The notes: generated by a model from the letters alone, not told the origin. Positions 10,165 through 18,690 are shown, counted from the stretch's first letter. The stretch: 64,000 nt of DNA from an uncultured Caulobacterales bacterium (GCA_903837135.1 CAILTK010000101.1:1-64000); one strand, 5' to 3'. Numbers and translations: made by a program.

Positions 10165-11733
10165 ATGGCTGCTCGCCATTTCATGGACGGACTACGCCAC
10201 CTGCTCGGGCCCGTTCTCCGCTGGCCCGTCCTGCGCCGGCCTGTCCCTCGCTTGCGTGTCCCTCGCTTGCGTGTCCTTCGCTGGCCTGGCCGCCGCGCCC
10301 CCGCCCTGCACCGGCCGGCGTTCGGCCGCCCCGTCGGTCTGTCGGCGCGCCTCCTGCTGCTGACAACCCTGTTCCTGCTCGTGGCCCAGCTGTTCATCCT
10401 GGTCCCCTCCCTGGCCGGGTTCGAGGACAGCTGGCTGGCCGACCGCGCCCATCAGGCGGAGGTGGCGTCCCTGGCGGTGGACGCGGCGCCTAACGGCGTG
10501 GTGTCCGACAAGCTGGCGGGCCAGTTGCTTCAGGGCGCCGGCGTGGTCTCCGTCGCGGTCCAGGCGAAGGGTGTCCGCCGGCTGCTGCTCGCCGCGCCGC
10601 GCATGGAGCAGGCCCCGACCCTGGTCGACCTGCGGACCCACTGGCCGGCCGACTTTCTCCTGAGGCCGTTCATCACCCTCGGTCCGGGCGCGCCGCGCAT
10701 GCTGCGGGTGGTGGAGCGGCCCGAGCTTCGCGCCGGCGACTTCATCGAAATCGTCCTGCCCACCGCCCCGCTCCGCGCCAGCCTGTGGGCCTACCTTCTG
10801 CAGGTGGTGCTGGTGTCGGTGCTGATCTCGGCCCTCGCGGGCATGCTGGTCTACCTGCTGCTGGCCGGCCTTCTGGTCCGGCCGATCCGCCGCATCACCC
10901 TGGCGATGGAGCGGTTCCGCGCCTGGCCCGAGGATCCCACCGCCCGGCTCGAGCCCTCGCGCCGGCGCGACGAGATCGGACGGGCCCAGGTGGAGCTCGA
11001 CCGCATGCAGGAGGACCTCATCGCCTCCCTGCAGTCGCGCGCCCGTCTGGCGGCGCTCGGCGAGGCGGTGGCCAAGATCAACCACGACCTTCGCAACATG
11101 CTGACCTCGGCCCAGATCGCGTCCGAACGGCTGGCCAGCTCCACCGACCCCCGCGTCGCCCAGGCCATGCCGCGGTTGGAGCGGGCGCTCGGCCGCGCGG
11201 TCAAGCTGGCCGAAGGGGTGTTGGCCTATGGTCGCAGCGAGGAGCCGGCGCCCCTGCCGGCGCCCACGCCCCTTCGGCCGGCGCTGGAGGCCGCCGCCGA
11301 GGACGCCGGCCTGACCGACACACCCCCCGGCGGCGGCGCCCGCCTGACCGTCGCCGCGCCTCCGGGCATGACGCTGCAGGTCGACGCCGACCAGGTGCAC
11401 CGCCTGCTGGTCAATCTGTTCCGCAACGCTCGCGAAGCCATAGCCGCCGCCGACAGCCCGAACGGCCCGGGCGTGGTGCGGGTGAGCGCGGCGGCCGAAG
11501 ATGGCGACGCGGTGCTGACCATCGCCGACAATGGCCCCGGCATCCCCGAACGGGTGCAGGAGCGGCTGTTCCAGCCCTTCTCCGGCTCCGGGCGGGCGGA
11601 GGGGTCGGGCCTTGGCCTGGCGATCGCCCGTGAACTCGCGCGCGCCCACGGCGGCGAGTTGTCGCTGGTCTCCACCGGCGCCGCCGGCTCGACCTTCGCC
11701 TTGCGACTGCCGCTGGCGGGGCCGGCGGGTTAG
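10165..11733 (+). CDS. Orphan sensor histidine kinase
   Basis: A 522-residue membrane kinase with no response regulator beside it. After the N-terminal repeat (residues ~19-43) come a membrane helix (LLLLTTLFLLVAQLFIL), a periplasmic sensor of about 150 residues, a second helix (VVLVSVLISALAGMLVYLLL), a HAMP-like linker, and the H-box LGEAVAKINHDLRNMLTSAQ with the phospho-accepting histidine. The ATPase boxes are NLFRNAREAI (N), ADNGPGIPE (G1) and GSGLGLAIA (G2). ATG 10165 was chosen as the first start with a purine-rich site (GAGAAGGG); a start after the repeat cannot be excluded. Confidence 0.9.
   Translation: MAARHFMDGLRHLLGPVLRWPVLRRPVPRLRVPRLRVLRWPGRRAPALHRPAFGRPVGLSARLLLLTTLFLLVAQLFILVPSLAGFEDSWLADRAHQAEVASLAVDAAPNGVVSDKLAGQLLQGAGVVSVAVQAKGVRRLLLAAPRMEQAPTLVDLRTHWPADFLLRPFITLGPGAPRMLRVVERPELRAGDFIEIVLPTAPLRASLWAYLLQVVLVSVLISALAGMLVYLLLAGLLVRPIRRITLAMERFRAWPEDPTARLEPSRRRDEIGRAQVELDRMQEDLIASLQSRARLAALGEAVAKINHDLRNMLTSAQIASERLASSTDPRVAQAMPRLERALGRAVKLAEGVLAYGRSEEPAPLPAPTPLRPALEAAAEDAGLTDTPPGGGARLTVAAPPGMTLQVDADQVHRLLVNLFRNAREAIAAADSPNGPGVVRVSAAAEDGDAVLTIADNGPGIPERVQERLFQPFSGSGRAEGSGLGLAIARELARAHGGELSLVSTGAAGSTFALRLPLAGPAG
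10219..10293 (+). repeat. 15-bp minisatellite coding a pentapeptide repeat
   Basis: Five tandem 15-base units (10219, 10234, 10249, 10264, 10279), the middle two nearly identical (CGCTTGCGTGTCCCT and CGCTTGCGTGTCCTT). They encode RWPVL-RRPVP-RLRVP-RLRVL-RWPGR just inside the histidine kinase N-terminus. Gain or loss of units keeps the reading frame. Confidence 0.85.
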
Positions 11734-11825
11734 AGCGCGCGAAACGTGGGAGCCTTTTTCGCGCCCGCGGCGCTCTGAACTTCAGACTCTTCTGAACTTC
11801 AGACTCTTCTCAACTTCAGACTCTA
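11734..11825. repeat. Intergenic hairpin repeat with triple 17-mer tail
   Basis: Between convergent genes lies a hairpin element (AGAGCGCGCGAAACG ... CGCGCCCGCGGCGCTCT). It is followed by three tandem copies of TCTGAACTTCAGACTCT at 11774, 11791 and 11808 (the last with G to C at position 4). The third copy runs into the stop codon of the minus-strand PEBP gene. A related element without tandem copies lies at 47354-47420. The hairpin may end transcription from both sides. Confidence 0.75.
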
Positions 11826-12506
11826 GGGCTTGGGCGCCGGTTTGCCGTTGGGGAGGTCGCCGGGGCGGGGCGGTTGGAAGTTCACCACCAGATCACCCTC
11901 CGCCAGCACCCGCTCACTCATCGCCGCGACCACCTCGTCGAGCGTGGCGCCGCCCCTGATCGGCAGCATCCGGCTCAGGGCGAACACCTCCACATGGTAA
12001 TGATGCTCAGGGTCGCCCTCGGGCGGCCGCGGGCCGATATAGCCGACGCCGCCCATGGAGTTCAGGCCCTGCAACAGGCCCTTGGGACCGGCGATCTGCG
12101 CCTTGGTGTGCACGGCGTGACCGAGCGAGGTGGTCTCGGCCGGGATGTTGTAGGCGACCCAGTAGGTGATCACCCGTCGCTGCACGGGGTCGAGCTCCTC
12201 CATGATGACCGCGTAGGCCTTGGCGTCCGGCACCGGGCTCCAGGCGATCGGGAAGGAGGTCGACTTTCCGTAACCCGTGTGGACCAGCGGGATGGCGCCC
12301 TCGGCGTTGAGCGCGGGCGAGGTGACCTGGAGGCTGCCGACGGCGCGGGAGATGATCCGGTCCTGCGCCAGAGCCGGGCCGACGAACGGCAGGGGCGCAC
12401 GCTTCATGAACGGGATCTGCGCGGCCGCGGGCGCGGCGCACAGGCCCGAAAGGGACAGCAAGGCGACGGATAAGGCGCCGAACAAGGTCGGCAGACGAAC
12501 AGGCAT
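11823..12506 (-). CDS. Exported YbhB/YbcL-type PEBP family protein
   Basis: A 227-residue protein of the phosphatidylethanolamine-binding / Raf-kinase-inhibitor-like family. The start is ATG 12506 with AGGAGCG upstream; it opens a signal peptide (MPVRLPTLFGALSVALLSLSG, cleavage near APAAA-QIPF). An upstream in-frame methionine at 12551 would hide the signal. Core features are FPIAWSPVPDAKAYAVIMEE, the WVAYNIPAET segment, GYIGPRPPEGDPEHHYHVEVFAL (family PP..G.HHY region) and the C-terminal ERVLAEGDLVVNFQ. Its periplasmic role is unknown. The last bases are made of a tandem repeat. Confidence 0.88.
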   Translation of the reverse strand: MPVRLPTLFGALSVALLSLSGLCAAPAAAQIPFMKRAPLPFVGPALAQDRIISRAVGSLQVTSPALNAEGAIPLVHTGYGKSTSFPIAWSPVPDAKAYAVIMEELDPVQRRVITYWVAYNIPAETTSLGHAVHTKAQIAGPKGLLQGLNSMGGVGYIGPRPPEGDPEHHYHVEVFALSRMLPIRGGATLDEVVAAMSERVLAEGDLVVNFQPPRPGDLPNGKPAPKP

Positions 12507-12611
12507 TGACGCTCCTGGCAAGGACAGCTCCACGCAACCCAGCGACCCCACCCCTAACCTAAACCGGCGCGGCCCTGAACAGGCGCTGAACCAGGAAAAG
12601 CGAATCGCATT

Positions 12612-12634
12612 GCAATTGCGACTGGTTCTCGTTT
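12612..12634 (+). promoter_or_regulatory. Candidate Fur-type iron box
   Basis: The stretch 12612-12634 contains the palindrome GCAATTGC, followed by GACTGGTTCTCGTTT. It resembles TGCGA-N-TTCTC style Fur boxes of Caulobacter-like bacteria. It ends 10 bases before the start of the cupredoxin lipoprotein and FTR1 genes, which are expected to be iron-regulated. This is inferred from motif likeness and context only. Confidence 0.45.
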
Positions 12635-12644
12635 ACATGAACGC

Positions 12645-12986
12645 ATGAACCGGACTCTCGCCCTGCTTGCGGCCTGTGCGGCCCTGAGCGCCTGCGCCAA
12701 GGCGGAGACCGCCTCGGGCCCACCGCCGATCCCCCTGTTGCTCAAGGACCATCGGTTCACGCCGGCCGAAATCACCGTCAAGGCCAACCAGCCCTTCGCC
12801 ATCGAGGTCACCAACGCCGACGGCGTGGCCGACGAATTCGATTCCGACTCGCTGAAGCGGGAAAAGGTGATCGCCGGCGGTCAGAAGGGTATCGTCCGCG
12901 TCGGCCCCCTGCCGCCCGGGCGTTATCCGTTTATGGGCGAATATCACGCCAAGACGGCGCAGGGCGCCGTGGTCGTCCAGCCATGA
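12645..12986 (+). CDS. Cupredoxin-domain lipoprotein linked to FTR1
   Basis: A 113-residue protein with a lipoprotein signal (MNRTLALLAACAALSAC, lipobox LSAC at Cys17), so likely membrane-anchored in the periplasm. The mature part is a short cupredoxin fold of the type found beside FTR1 and EfeO: LKDHRFTPAEITVKANQPFAIEVTN, then KREKVIAGGQKGIVRVGPLPPGRYPFMGEYH. The final GEYH carries a candidate metal-ligand histidine. It lies 22 bases before the iron permease gene and behind a Fur-box-like sequence, which suggests it delivers or oxidises iron for the permease. That role is inferred. Confidence 0.88.
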   Translation: MNRTLALLAACAALSACAKAETASGPPPIPLLLKDHRFTPAEITVKANQPFAIEVTNADGVADEFDSDSLKREKVIAGGQKGIVRVGPLPPGRYPFMGEYHAKTAQGAVVVQP

Positions 12987-13008
12987 TTGGGCAGTAGGAG
13001 GTAGGTCC

Positions 13009-13860
13009 ATGCTTGGCGCCTTGCTGATCGTCTTCCGCGAAGTGATCGAGGCCGGCCTGATCGTGGGCATCGTGCTCGCCGCCACCCGCGGCGTGCCGGG
13101 CCGCGCCCTGTGGGTCTCGGCCGGAGTCGGCGCCGGGGTCCTGGGCGCCTGCGTGCTGGCGGTGTTCGCCGGGGGGCTCTCCTCCCTGTTCCACGGTTCG
13201 GGGCAGGAGCTGTTCAACGCCGCCATCCTGGTCCTCGCGGTCGGCATGCTGACCTGGCACAACGTCTGGATGGCCGGCCATGGCCGCGAGATGAGCCGCG
13301 AGTTGAAGGCGGTCGGCGCGGAGGTGGTCAAGGGATCGCGTTCGCTCATGGCCATGGCCGTGGTGGTGGGCGTCGCCGTTCTGCGCGAGGGTTCGGAGAT
13401 CGTCCTGTTCCTTTACGGCATCGCCGCCCAGGGCGGGGCGACCACGCTGGGCATGCTGGCCGGCGGAGCGCTCGGGGTGGGCGCCGGCGCGGCCCTGTCG
13501 GCGCTGATGTACCTCGGCCTTCTGGCCATTCCGGCCCATCGGCTGTTCGCCGCCACCACCGGCCTGATCACCCTTCTGGCCGCCGGCCTCGCCGCCCAGG
13601 CGGCCGCCTTCCTGCAGCAGGCCGGCGTGATCGACGTGCTGACCGCGCCCCTGTGGGATTCCTCGCGGATCCTCTCCGAGGGCTCGACGCTGGGCCGCCT
13701 GCTCAAGACCATCATCGGCTACACCGATCGCCCGGATGGCCTTCAGCTGATCGCCTGGCTGGCGGTGGTGGCGATGATGATCACCCTGATGCGGCTGGTG
13801 AACCCCAAGCGGCCCGCCGCGGCCCTGGCCGCCGCCGTCGCGCCGCACGCGGCGGAGTAG
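13009..13860 (+). CDS. FTR1 family high-affinity iron permease
   Basis: A 283-residue membrane protein with seven hydrophobic segments. Both FTR1 iron-binding motifs are present: FREVIEAGLIVGIV in the first helix (REXXE) and VLREGSEIVLFLY in the middle (REGSE). It follows the cupredoxin lipoprotein by 22 bases, behind a candidate Fur box. Together they form a reduced two-gene version of an EfeUO- or Ftr-type system; no EfeB peroxidase is nearby. It ends 16 bases from the convergent SWIM gene. Confidence 0.93.
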   Translation: MLGALLIVFREVIEAGLIVGIVLAATRGVPGRALWVSAGVGAGVLGACVLAVFAGGLSSLFHGSGQELFNAAILVLAVGMLTWHNVWMAGHGREMSRELKAVGAEVVKGSRSLMAMAVVVGVAVLREGSEIVLFLYGIAAQGGATTLGMLAGGALGVGAGAALSALMYLGLLAIPAHRLFAATTGLITLLAAGLAAQAAAFLQQAGVIDVLTAPLWDSSRILSEGSTLGRLLKTIIGYTDRPDGLQLIAWLAVVAMMITLMRLVNPKRPAAALAAAVAPHAAE

Positions 13861-13876
13861 GTAGCGCTACGCCGCC

Positions 13877-14302
13877 CTACCCCTCCTCTCCGCGCTCCAG
13901 CATCTCGGCGGCGCCCGGCAGGTGGCGGGCCAGGTCCATCAGGCGGACGACCAGGGCCTCGCGGGATTCGGCGGCCAGGGCGTCGCGGAGGGTGGACAGC
14001 CGGCCGTCCAGCATCCGCCGGTCGCGGGGGCCGAGGGCGTCGGCCGTCAGGGCGGTGGCGCCGATGTGCTTGCAGGTCCGCTCGAGCGGGAAGTCCGGGC
14101 ACGTGCACTCGCCCTCGCCGTCCTCGCGCACCTCGACCGAATAGAGCCGGCCGGTTTCGCCGGTGACGACCGCCAGCGCCCGGCCGTCCTCGACGGCGAC
14201 GATGCGCACCCAGCCGTTGTTGAAATAGTTCTGCGCCCGGCGCGCGCGCTTGTCGCCGAGCCGGTCCATCAGACCGTCGATGTCGAATCGGAGCGGAGTC
14301 AT
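13877..14302 (-). CDS. SWIM zinc-finger protein
   Basis: A 141-residue protein with a central SWIM finger, CTCPDFPLERTCKH (CxC-x(n)-CxH), which binds zinc and is thought to contact DNA or protein. The N-terminus (MTPLRFDIDGLMDRLGDKRARRAQNYFNNG) has the basic helix and the VRIVAVEDGRALAVVTG strands usual before SWIM fingers. In larger genomes this finger often accompanies SNF2 helicases, but none is nearby. Its function is unassigned. Confidence 0.85.
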   Translation of the reverse strand: MTPLRFDIDGLMDRLGDKRARRAQNYFNNGWVRIVAVEDGRALAVVTGETGRLYSVEVREDGEGECTCPDFPLERTCKHIGATALTADALGPRDRRMLDGRLSTLRDALAAESREALVVRLMDLARHLPGAAEMLERGEEG

Positions 14303-14328
14303 GCCCTATCCTAACCCCGGGAGCGGGC

Positions 14329-14718
14329 TCAGAGCAGGGTGGTCGTGATCGGGACGCCGCCGCGGATCGCCAGGGTCACCGGCGTGCGTTCGGCGATGTC
14401 GAGGAGGCGCGCCCGCTGATCGGCGTCGAGCTCGCCCTCCAGCGCCAGGGTGCGCTCGATCCGCGCGGGCAGATCGCCCTCCTTGAGATAGTGGACCTCG
14501 ACGACGATCGACTCCACCGGCCAACCCTTGTGGTCCGCGTACATGCGCAGGGTGATCGCGGTGCAGGCGACCAGGGACGCGGCGAGGAGCTCGAACGGCG
14601 CCGCGCCGGCGTCGCCGCCGCCGAGCGCGGCCCCCTCGTCGGCGATCAGGTCGTGATTCCCCGCGCGGATGGCGACCGGGTAGGCGTCCCGGCCGATCCG
14701 CCCCTTCGCCCTCGCCAT
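14329..14718 (-). CDS. OsmC family protein lacking the second cysteine
   Basis: A 129-residue OsmC/Ohr-fold protein. The conserved first cysteine is in LLAASLVACTAITLRMYAD (Cys52), and the ahead-lying GGGDAGAAPFELL matches the family GPNPLELL region. The second catalytic cysteine position reads AERTPVTLAI, with threonine in place of cysteine. It may therefore not work as a classical two-cysteine thiol peroxidase, a variant common in this family. Its ATG overlaps the stop of the dienelactone hydrolase gene (TGATG), so the two are coupled. Confidence 0.88.
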   Translation of the reverse strand: MARAKGRIGRDAYPVAIRAGNHDLIADEGAALGGGDAGAAPFELLAASLVACTAITLRMYADHKGWPVESIVVEVHYLKEGDLPARIERTLALEGELDADQRARLLDIAERTPVTLAIRGGVPITTTLL

Positions 14719-15650
14719 CAGCCGAACAGCCAGCCGCGCGCCTTGCCGGGCGCGGCGTGGTTGGCGGCGAAGTGGGCCAGCATGCGTGTCCAGGCGTCCT
14801 TGGCGGCCGCCTCGTTATAGCTCGACCGATAGTCGGCGTTGAAGCCGTGCTGGGCCTCCGGATAGACGATCAGCTGGCTCTCGGTCTTGCCCGCCGCGCG
14901 CAGCGCCGCGCGCATGGCCTCGACGTCGGTGATCGGGATTCCCTGGTCCTTGCCGCCGTAGAAGCCGATCACCGGCGCGGTCAGCTGGCCCACGATCTCC
15001 AGCGGCCATTGGCGTACGTCTTCGCCCATGAAGGCGGTGGCCGGCGGCCGGCTGAGCCGGCCATACCAGGCGGCGCCCGCCTTGAGCTCGGGGAAACGGG
15101 CGCAGGCCATCCACACCACCGCCCCGCCCCAGCAGAAGCCGGTGATGGCCAGGCGCTTGCGGTCGACGAACGGCTGCTGCTCGAGCCAGGCCAGGGTCGC
15201 GCCCACATCGCCCATCACCTGTTCGTTCCTGGCCGTGCCGACGATCTTCTGGATCAGGGCGAAGTCCTGGGTCTGCGCCAGCTGGTTGTCGGGGTCGGCG
15301 CGGACGAAAAAGGCCGGCGCGATCGCCACATAGCCGAGCTTGGCCAGGCGGCGGCAGAGATCGCGGATGTGCTCGTGCACGCCGAACACCTCGCACACCA
15401 CCAGCACCGCGGCATAGCGGCCGGCGGCGGCCGGACGCGCCACATAGGCGGGCAGCGCGCCGCCGTTCTCCGGCACGCTGACGGTCTCGACGGTCAGGCC
15501 GTCCGCGTCGGTGACGATCGGCGCGGCGTCGGCGGAATAGGCGTAGGCGGCGTAGCCGGCGGTGAGCAGGCCGGCGAGGCCCCGGCGGCTGAGATTAAAA
15601 TCCTGAGGCCCCGGTCCTTCGGGCCGGGTCAGACGTGGAGCGGTGGTCAT
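14718..15650 (-). CDS. Tat-exported dienelactone hydrolase family protein
   Basis: An alpha/beta hydrolase of 310 residues from ATG 15650. The N-terminus has a twin-arginine signal (NLSRRGLAGLLTAGYAAYA). The catalytic nucleophile is the cysteine in ITGFCWGGAVVWM (GxCxGG). The aspartate lies in FYGGKDQGIP and the histidine in YPEAQHGFNADYR. The family cleaves dienelactone and related esters. It is followed directly by osmC, a pairing seen in other genomes, suggesting a shared stress or detoxification role. The natural substrate is not evident. Confidence 0.9.
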   Translation of the reverse strand: MTTAPRLTRPEGPGPQDFNLSRRGLAGLLTAGYAAYAYSADAAPIVTDADGLTVETVSVPENGGALPAYVARPAAAGRYAAVLVVCEVFGVHEHIRDLCRRLAKLGYVAIAPAFFVRADPDNQLAQTQDFALIQKIVGTARNEQVMGDVGATLAWLEQQPFVDRKRLAITGFCWGGAVVWMACARFPELKAGAAWYGRLSRPPATAFMGEDVRQWPLEIVGQLTAPVIGFYGGKDQGIPITDVEAMRAALRAAGKTESQLIVYPEAQHGFNADYRSSYNEAAAKDAWTRMLAHFAANHAAPGKARGWLFG

Positions 15651-15776
15651 GTCGGAGGATCCATGGCTTCTTTTGCCCGCATGCTTCCTCCGCCCTCGCC
15701 GGAGAGTCAAAGGGGGCCGGGCGGCCAAGCTTCTGAAATGGGCGCTCCCAAATCCGCGCCCCGGGGCTGACCTCGG

Positions 15777-16646
15777 TTACGCCGCCACGTTCGCCGCCGA
15801 GGCGCTGGACAGCTTGAGCAGCAGGCGCGCCCGGCTGGGGGCGTCGAGCTTGTTGACCGGATCGCGCAGGGCGCGGATGGCGGTCATGTGTTGTTCGACC
15901 ACCGTGCGGGCCAGCTCGCCCTGCTCCACCGACAGGGCCAGATAGCCCATCAGCGAGCCGATCGCCGAGGCCAGGTCCGGATCCGCGTGGTGAAAGGCCG
16001 TGCCCTGCAGTTCGGAGGCCTGCTGGAGCATGCCCTTCATCGCCTGCTGCGGCCGCAGCTCATAAAGATCGAGATGGGCGCGGAACGACTGTTCGGCGCT
16101 GGCGAAGGCGCAGGCGAGCCTTTGACTTTCGGCGTTGTCGGAACGGCGCTTGCGCTGGCCGGCGAACTCTCCGGCGTTGAACCGGCGTCGGTCGGGACCG
16201 ACATACATCCGCGCCTCGACCCACAGCCGCGGTTTCAGGGTCACGTTCTCGACCCGCTTGAACAGGTGTCCGGCCGTGAACGGCTTGACCAGAAATTCAT
16301 GCGCCCCGGCGTCGCGCGCCGCCTTGATGGCGCCCTCACGCGGCTGCGAGGCCAACACCACCACCGGCGCCTTGCGCGCCGCGAGGCCGCTGCGCCGAAG
16401 CCGATGGGTGAGCTGGATTCCGTCCAGCTCGGGACCCTCGAGATCGGTGAACACCAGCTGGGGCTCGAACTCGGCGGCCAGTTCGAAGGCCCGTTCGGTC
16501 CTGGTCGCGTAGACGGGCTGGCGCGAGCCGACCTCCTTCATCAGCTCGCCGAGAAGGCGGGCCCCGGCCATGCTGCTGTCGACGATCATCACGCGCTCGA
16601 TGTGCCGGCTGATGCGCGCCAGCAGTTTTGGATCGGTGTTGAACAC
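15777..16646 (-). CDS. Response regulator with receiver and helical output
   Basis: A 289-residue protein starting at GTG 16646. Residues ~17-135 are a receiver domain: VMIVDSSMAGARLL (acidic pocket), FTDLEGPELDG (candidate phospho-aspartate), VVVLASQ, and the invariant lysine in EFLVKPFTAGHL. The C-terminal ~150 residues (RMYVGPDRRRFNAGEF onward) are helical with no DNA-binding motif I recognise; the YVGPDRRR phrase is frequent in alphaproteobacterial cell-cycle and PilZ-type regulators. No cognate kinase is adjacent. The orphan kinase at 10165 is 4 kb away on the other strand. Confidence 0.85.
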   Translation of the reverse strand: MFNTDPKLLARISRHIERVMIVDSSMAGARLLGELMKEVGSRQPVYATRTERAFELAAEFEPQLVFTDLEGPELDGIQLTHRLRRSGLAARKAPVVVLASQPREGAIKAARDAGAHEFLVKPFTAGHLFKRVENVTLKPRLWVEARMYVGPDRRRFNAGEFAGQRKRRSDNAESQRLACAFASAEQSFRAHLDLYELRPQQAMKGMLQQASELQGTAFHHADPDLASAIGSLMGYLALSVEQGELARTVVEQHMTAIRALRDPVNKLDAPSRARLLLKLSSASAANVAA

Positions 16647-16765
16647 CCACGGCTCCGCTCACGAACGAGAGGCCAAACGCCTGACACAATCCCGTAAAGA
16701 TCGGATTGACGGTGGGCGGATCGTCACGGCCGAGGTCGCGCGGCGGCGGCGGGTCCCGCCGCCCC

Positions 16766-17317
16766 CTACTCGCTGGCGCCGCGGCTGTAATCCGATGGAC
16801 CCGGAGCGCGGTAGCGGCTGCGCGACCGACCGCCGCCGCCCGAAGAGGCCTCGCTCTTGGCCTTCTCCCATGCCGCCTCGCCGTCCACCGGTTTGCGATA
16901 GAGACGCGGCGCGCCGTCGCGGCGGACGATGGCCATGACGTTGGCGGTCTTGTCGTACATCATCACGTCCCCGTTCGGCCGGCTGACCCGCTCCACCGCG
17001 TGCGGCGGGTGATCGATGAAGGCGCGCGCCTTGCGGGCGTAGTCCTTCGCATCGCGCGCGCCCAGGGCCGAGCCCCAGTGGTCGAACTGATAGTCCAGGT
17101 TCTCCAGCGCCGTATGCTCGCGGTTGTCCGCCCACATGGGCTTGCCGTCGAGCAGGGGCGCCGGCGCGTGGCCGGTGGTCCGCACGCCCCCGGAGGTCAT
17201 GGCGTGGTCGCGCGCGGGCGTCCCCGCGTCGCCGCGGTCGCATCCCGCGATCGTCAAGGCCGACGCCAGGGCCGCGGAAATCCACAGCCCTGCGCTTAGT
17301 CTACGCCCGATGCCCAT
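16766..17317 (-). CDS. Lipoprotein with possible toxin-type RNase domain
   Basis: A 183-residue protein with a lipobox signal (MGIGRRLSAGLWISAALASA then LTIAGCDRG). Residues ~75-155 run LDYQFDHWGSALGARDAKDY, then ARKARAFID, then RPNGDVMMYDKTANVMAIVRR and GAPRLYRKPVDG. The order His-x-x-(W/K)-G ... YxxxAxxF ... RxNGDxxxYDxxTNxxAxxxxDG ... R resembles C-terminal nuclease domains of polymorphic toxins (BECR-fold, CdiA-type RNases). No immunity gene is adjacent. The tail is a Ser/Gly/Arg-rich linker. A LexA-like direct repeat lies ~50 bases upstream. Lipoprotein status is clear; the RNase resemblance is by eye. Confidence 0.6.
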   Translation of the reverse strand: MGIGRRLSAGLWISAALASALTIAGCDRGDAGTPARDHAMTSGGVRTTGHAPAPLLDGKPMWADNREHTALENLDYQFDHWGSALGARDAKDYARKARAFIDHPPHAVERVSRPNGDVMMYDKTANVMAIVRRDGAPRLYRKPVDGEAAWEKAKSEASSGGGGRSRSRYRAPGPSDYSRGASE

Positions 17318-17364
17318 TCACCCCTCCTGTGTGAGTCCGCCGGGCCCCCGCCCGCGCGCCATGA

Positions 17365-17384
17365 GAACATATTGGCAACATATT
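17365..17384. promoter_or_regulatory. LexA-like direct repeat between divergent genes
   Basis: The direct repeat AACATATT occurs at 17366-17373 and 17377-17384, 11 bases apart. Read with flanks it is GAAC-N7-CAAC (17365-17379), one base away from the alphaproteobacterial LexA box GAAC-N7-GAAC. It sits 48 bases before the lipoprotein start and 93 bases before coaBC. Regulation by LexA is a guess. Confidence 0.35.
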
Positions 17385-17476
17385 TGCGCCTCGGTCAATC
17401 CCGCCGGGTGATTCGCCCGGTGATTTGGGGCCCGCTCTTGCAAGACGCCGCCCGCGGTTTCAGCTACACGGCAGCC

Positions 17477-18690
17477 ATGACGGAAAAGAGCGTCCTCCTG
17501 ATCGTCGGCGGCGGCGTCGCCGCGTACAAGGCGCTGGAGCTTGTGCGCCTCTTGCGCAAGGCCGGGATCGGCGTGCGCCCGGTGCTGACCGCGGCGGGCG
17601 CCGCGTTCGTCACCCCCCTGTCCCTGGGCGCCCTCGCGGAAGACCAGGTGCGCACCGACCTGTTCTCGCTCACCGACGAACACCAGATGGGGCATATCGA
17701 ACTCAGCCGCGCCGCCGACCTCGTGGTGGTGGTCCCCGCCACCGGCGACCTGATGGCCACGGCGGCGCACGGCCTGGCCGGCGACCTGGCGACCACCGCC
17801 CTGCTGGCCACCGACAAGCCGGTGCTGATGGCGCCGGCGATGAACGTGCGCATGTGGCTGCACCCGGCCACCCAGCGCAACTTCGAGACGCTGAAAGCCG
17901 ACGGCGTGCGGTTCGTCGGCCCGGACGAGGGGGCCATGGCCTGCGGGGAGTTCGGCCCCGGGCGGATGGCGGAACCCGAGGCGATCTTCGTGGGGATCAC
18001 CGCCATGCTGGCCGGCGAGGCCGACCGGCCGCTGGTCGGCCGCCGCGCCCTGGTCACCGCCGGTCCGACGCTGGAGCCGATCGACCCGGTGCGTTTCCTG
18101 TCCAACCGTTCGAGCGGCAGGCAGGGCTACGCGATCGCCGAGGCGCTCGCCCGGCTCGGCGCGACCGTGACCCTGGTCTCGGGGCCGACGGCCCTCACCG
18201 CGCCGCCGGGCGTGACCCGCGTCGGGGTAGAGACCGCCGACGAGATGCTGGCCGCCTGCCGCGCCGCCCTGCCCGCCGACCTCGCCGTCCTGGTCGCCGC
18301 GGTCGCCGACTGGAAGCCGGCCTCGTCCGCCGACCGCAAGCTGAAGAAGGGCGCGGAGGGTCCGCCCTCGCTGACCCTGTCCGAAACGCCCGACATCCTG
18401 AAGACCCTCTCGGCGCCTGGACCCGACCGGCCGGCCCTGGTGGTCGGCTTCGCCGCCGAGACCAATGACCTCGAGACCCACGCGCAGGCCAAGCTGGTGA
18501 ACAAGGGCTGCGACCTGATCGTCGCCAACGACGTCTCGGGCGATGTGATGGGCGGGTCCGAGAACGCCGTCGCCCTGATCCGCAAGGACGGGGTGGAGCG
18601 CTGGCCGCGCCTGCCGAAGGCCGAGGTCGCCGCCCGCCTTGCTCGGGAATTCGCCAGAATCCTGGGCGCAGAATCGCTTATCAAGGGCGG

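Noticed and set aside
16743-16763. GC hairpin near the lipoprotein stop as a Rho-independent terminator
   Set aside because: The stem GGCGGCGG/CCGCCGCC has no following T-run on the minus strand.
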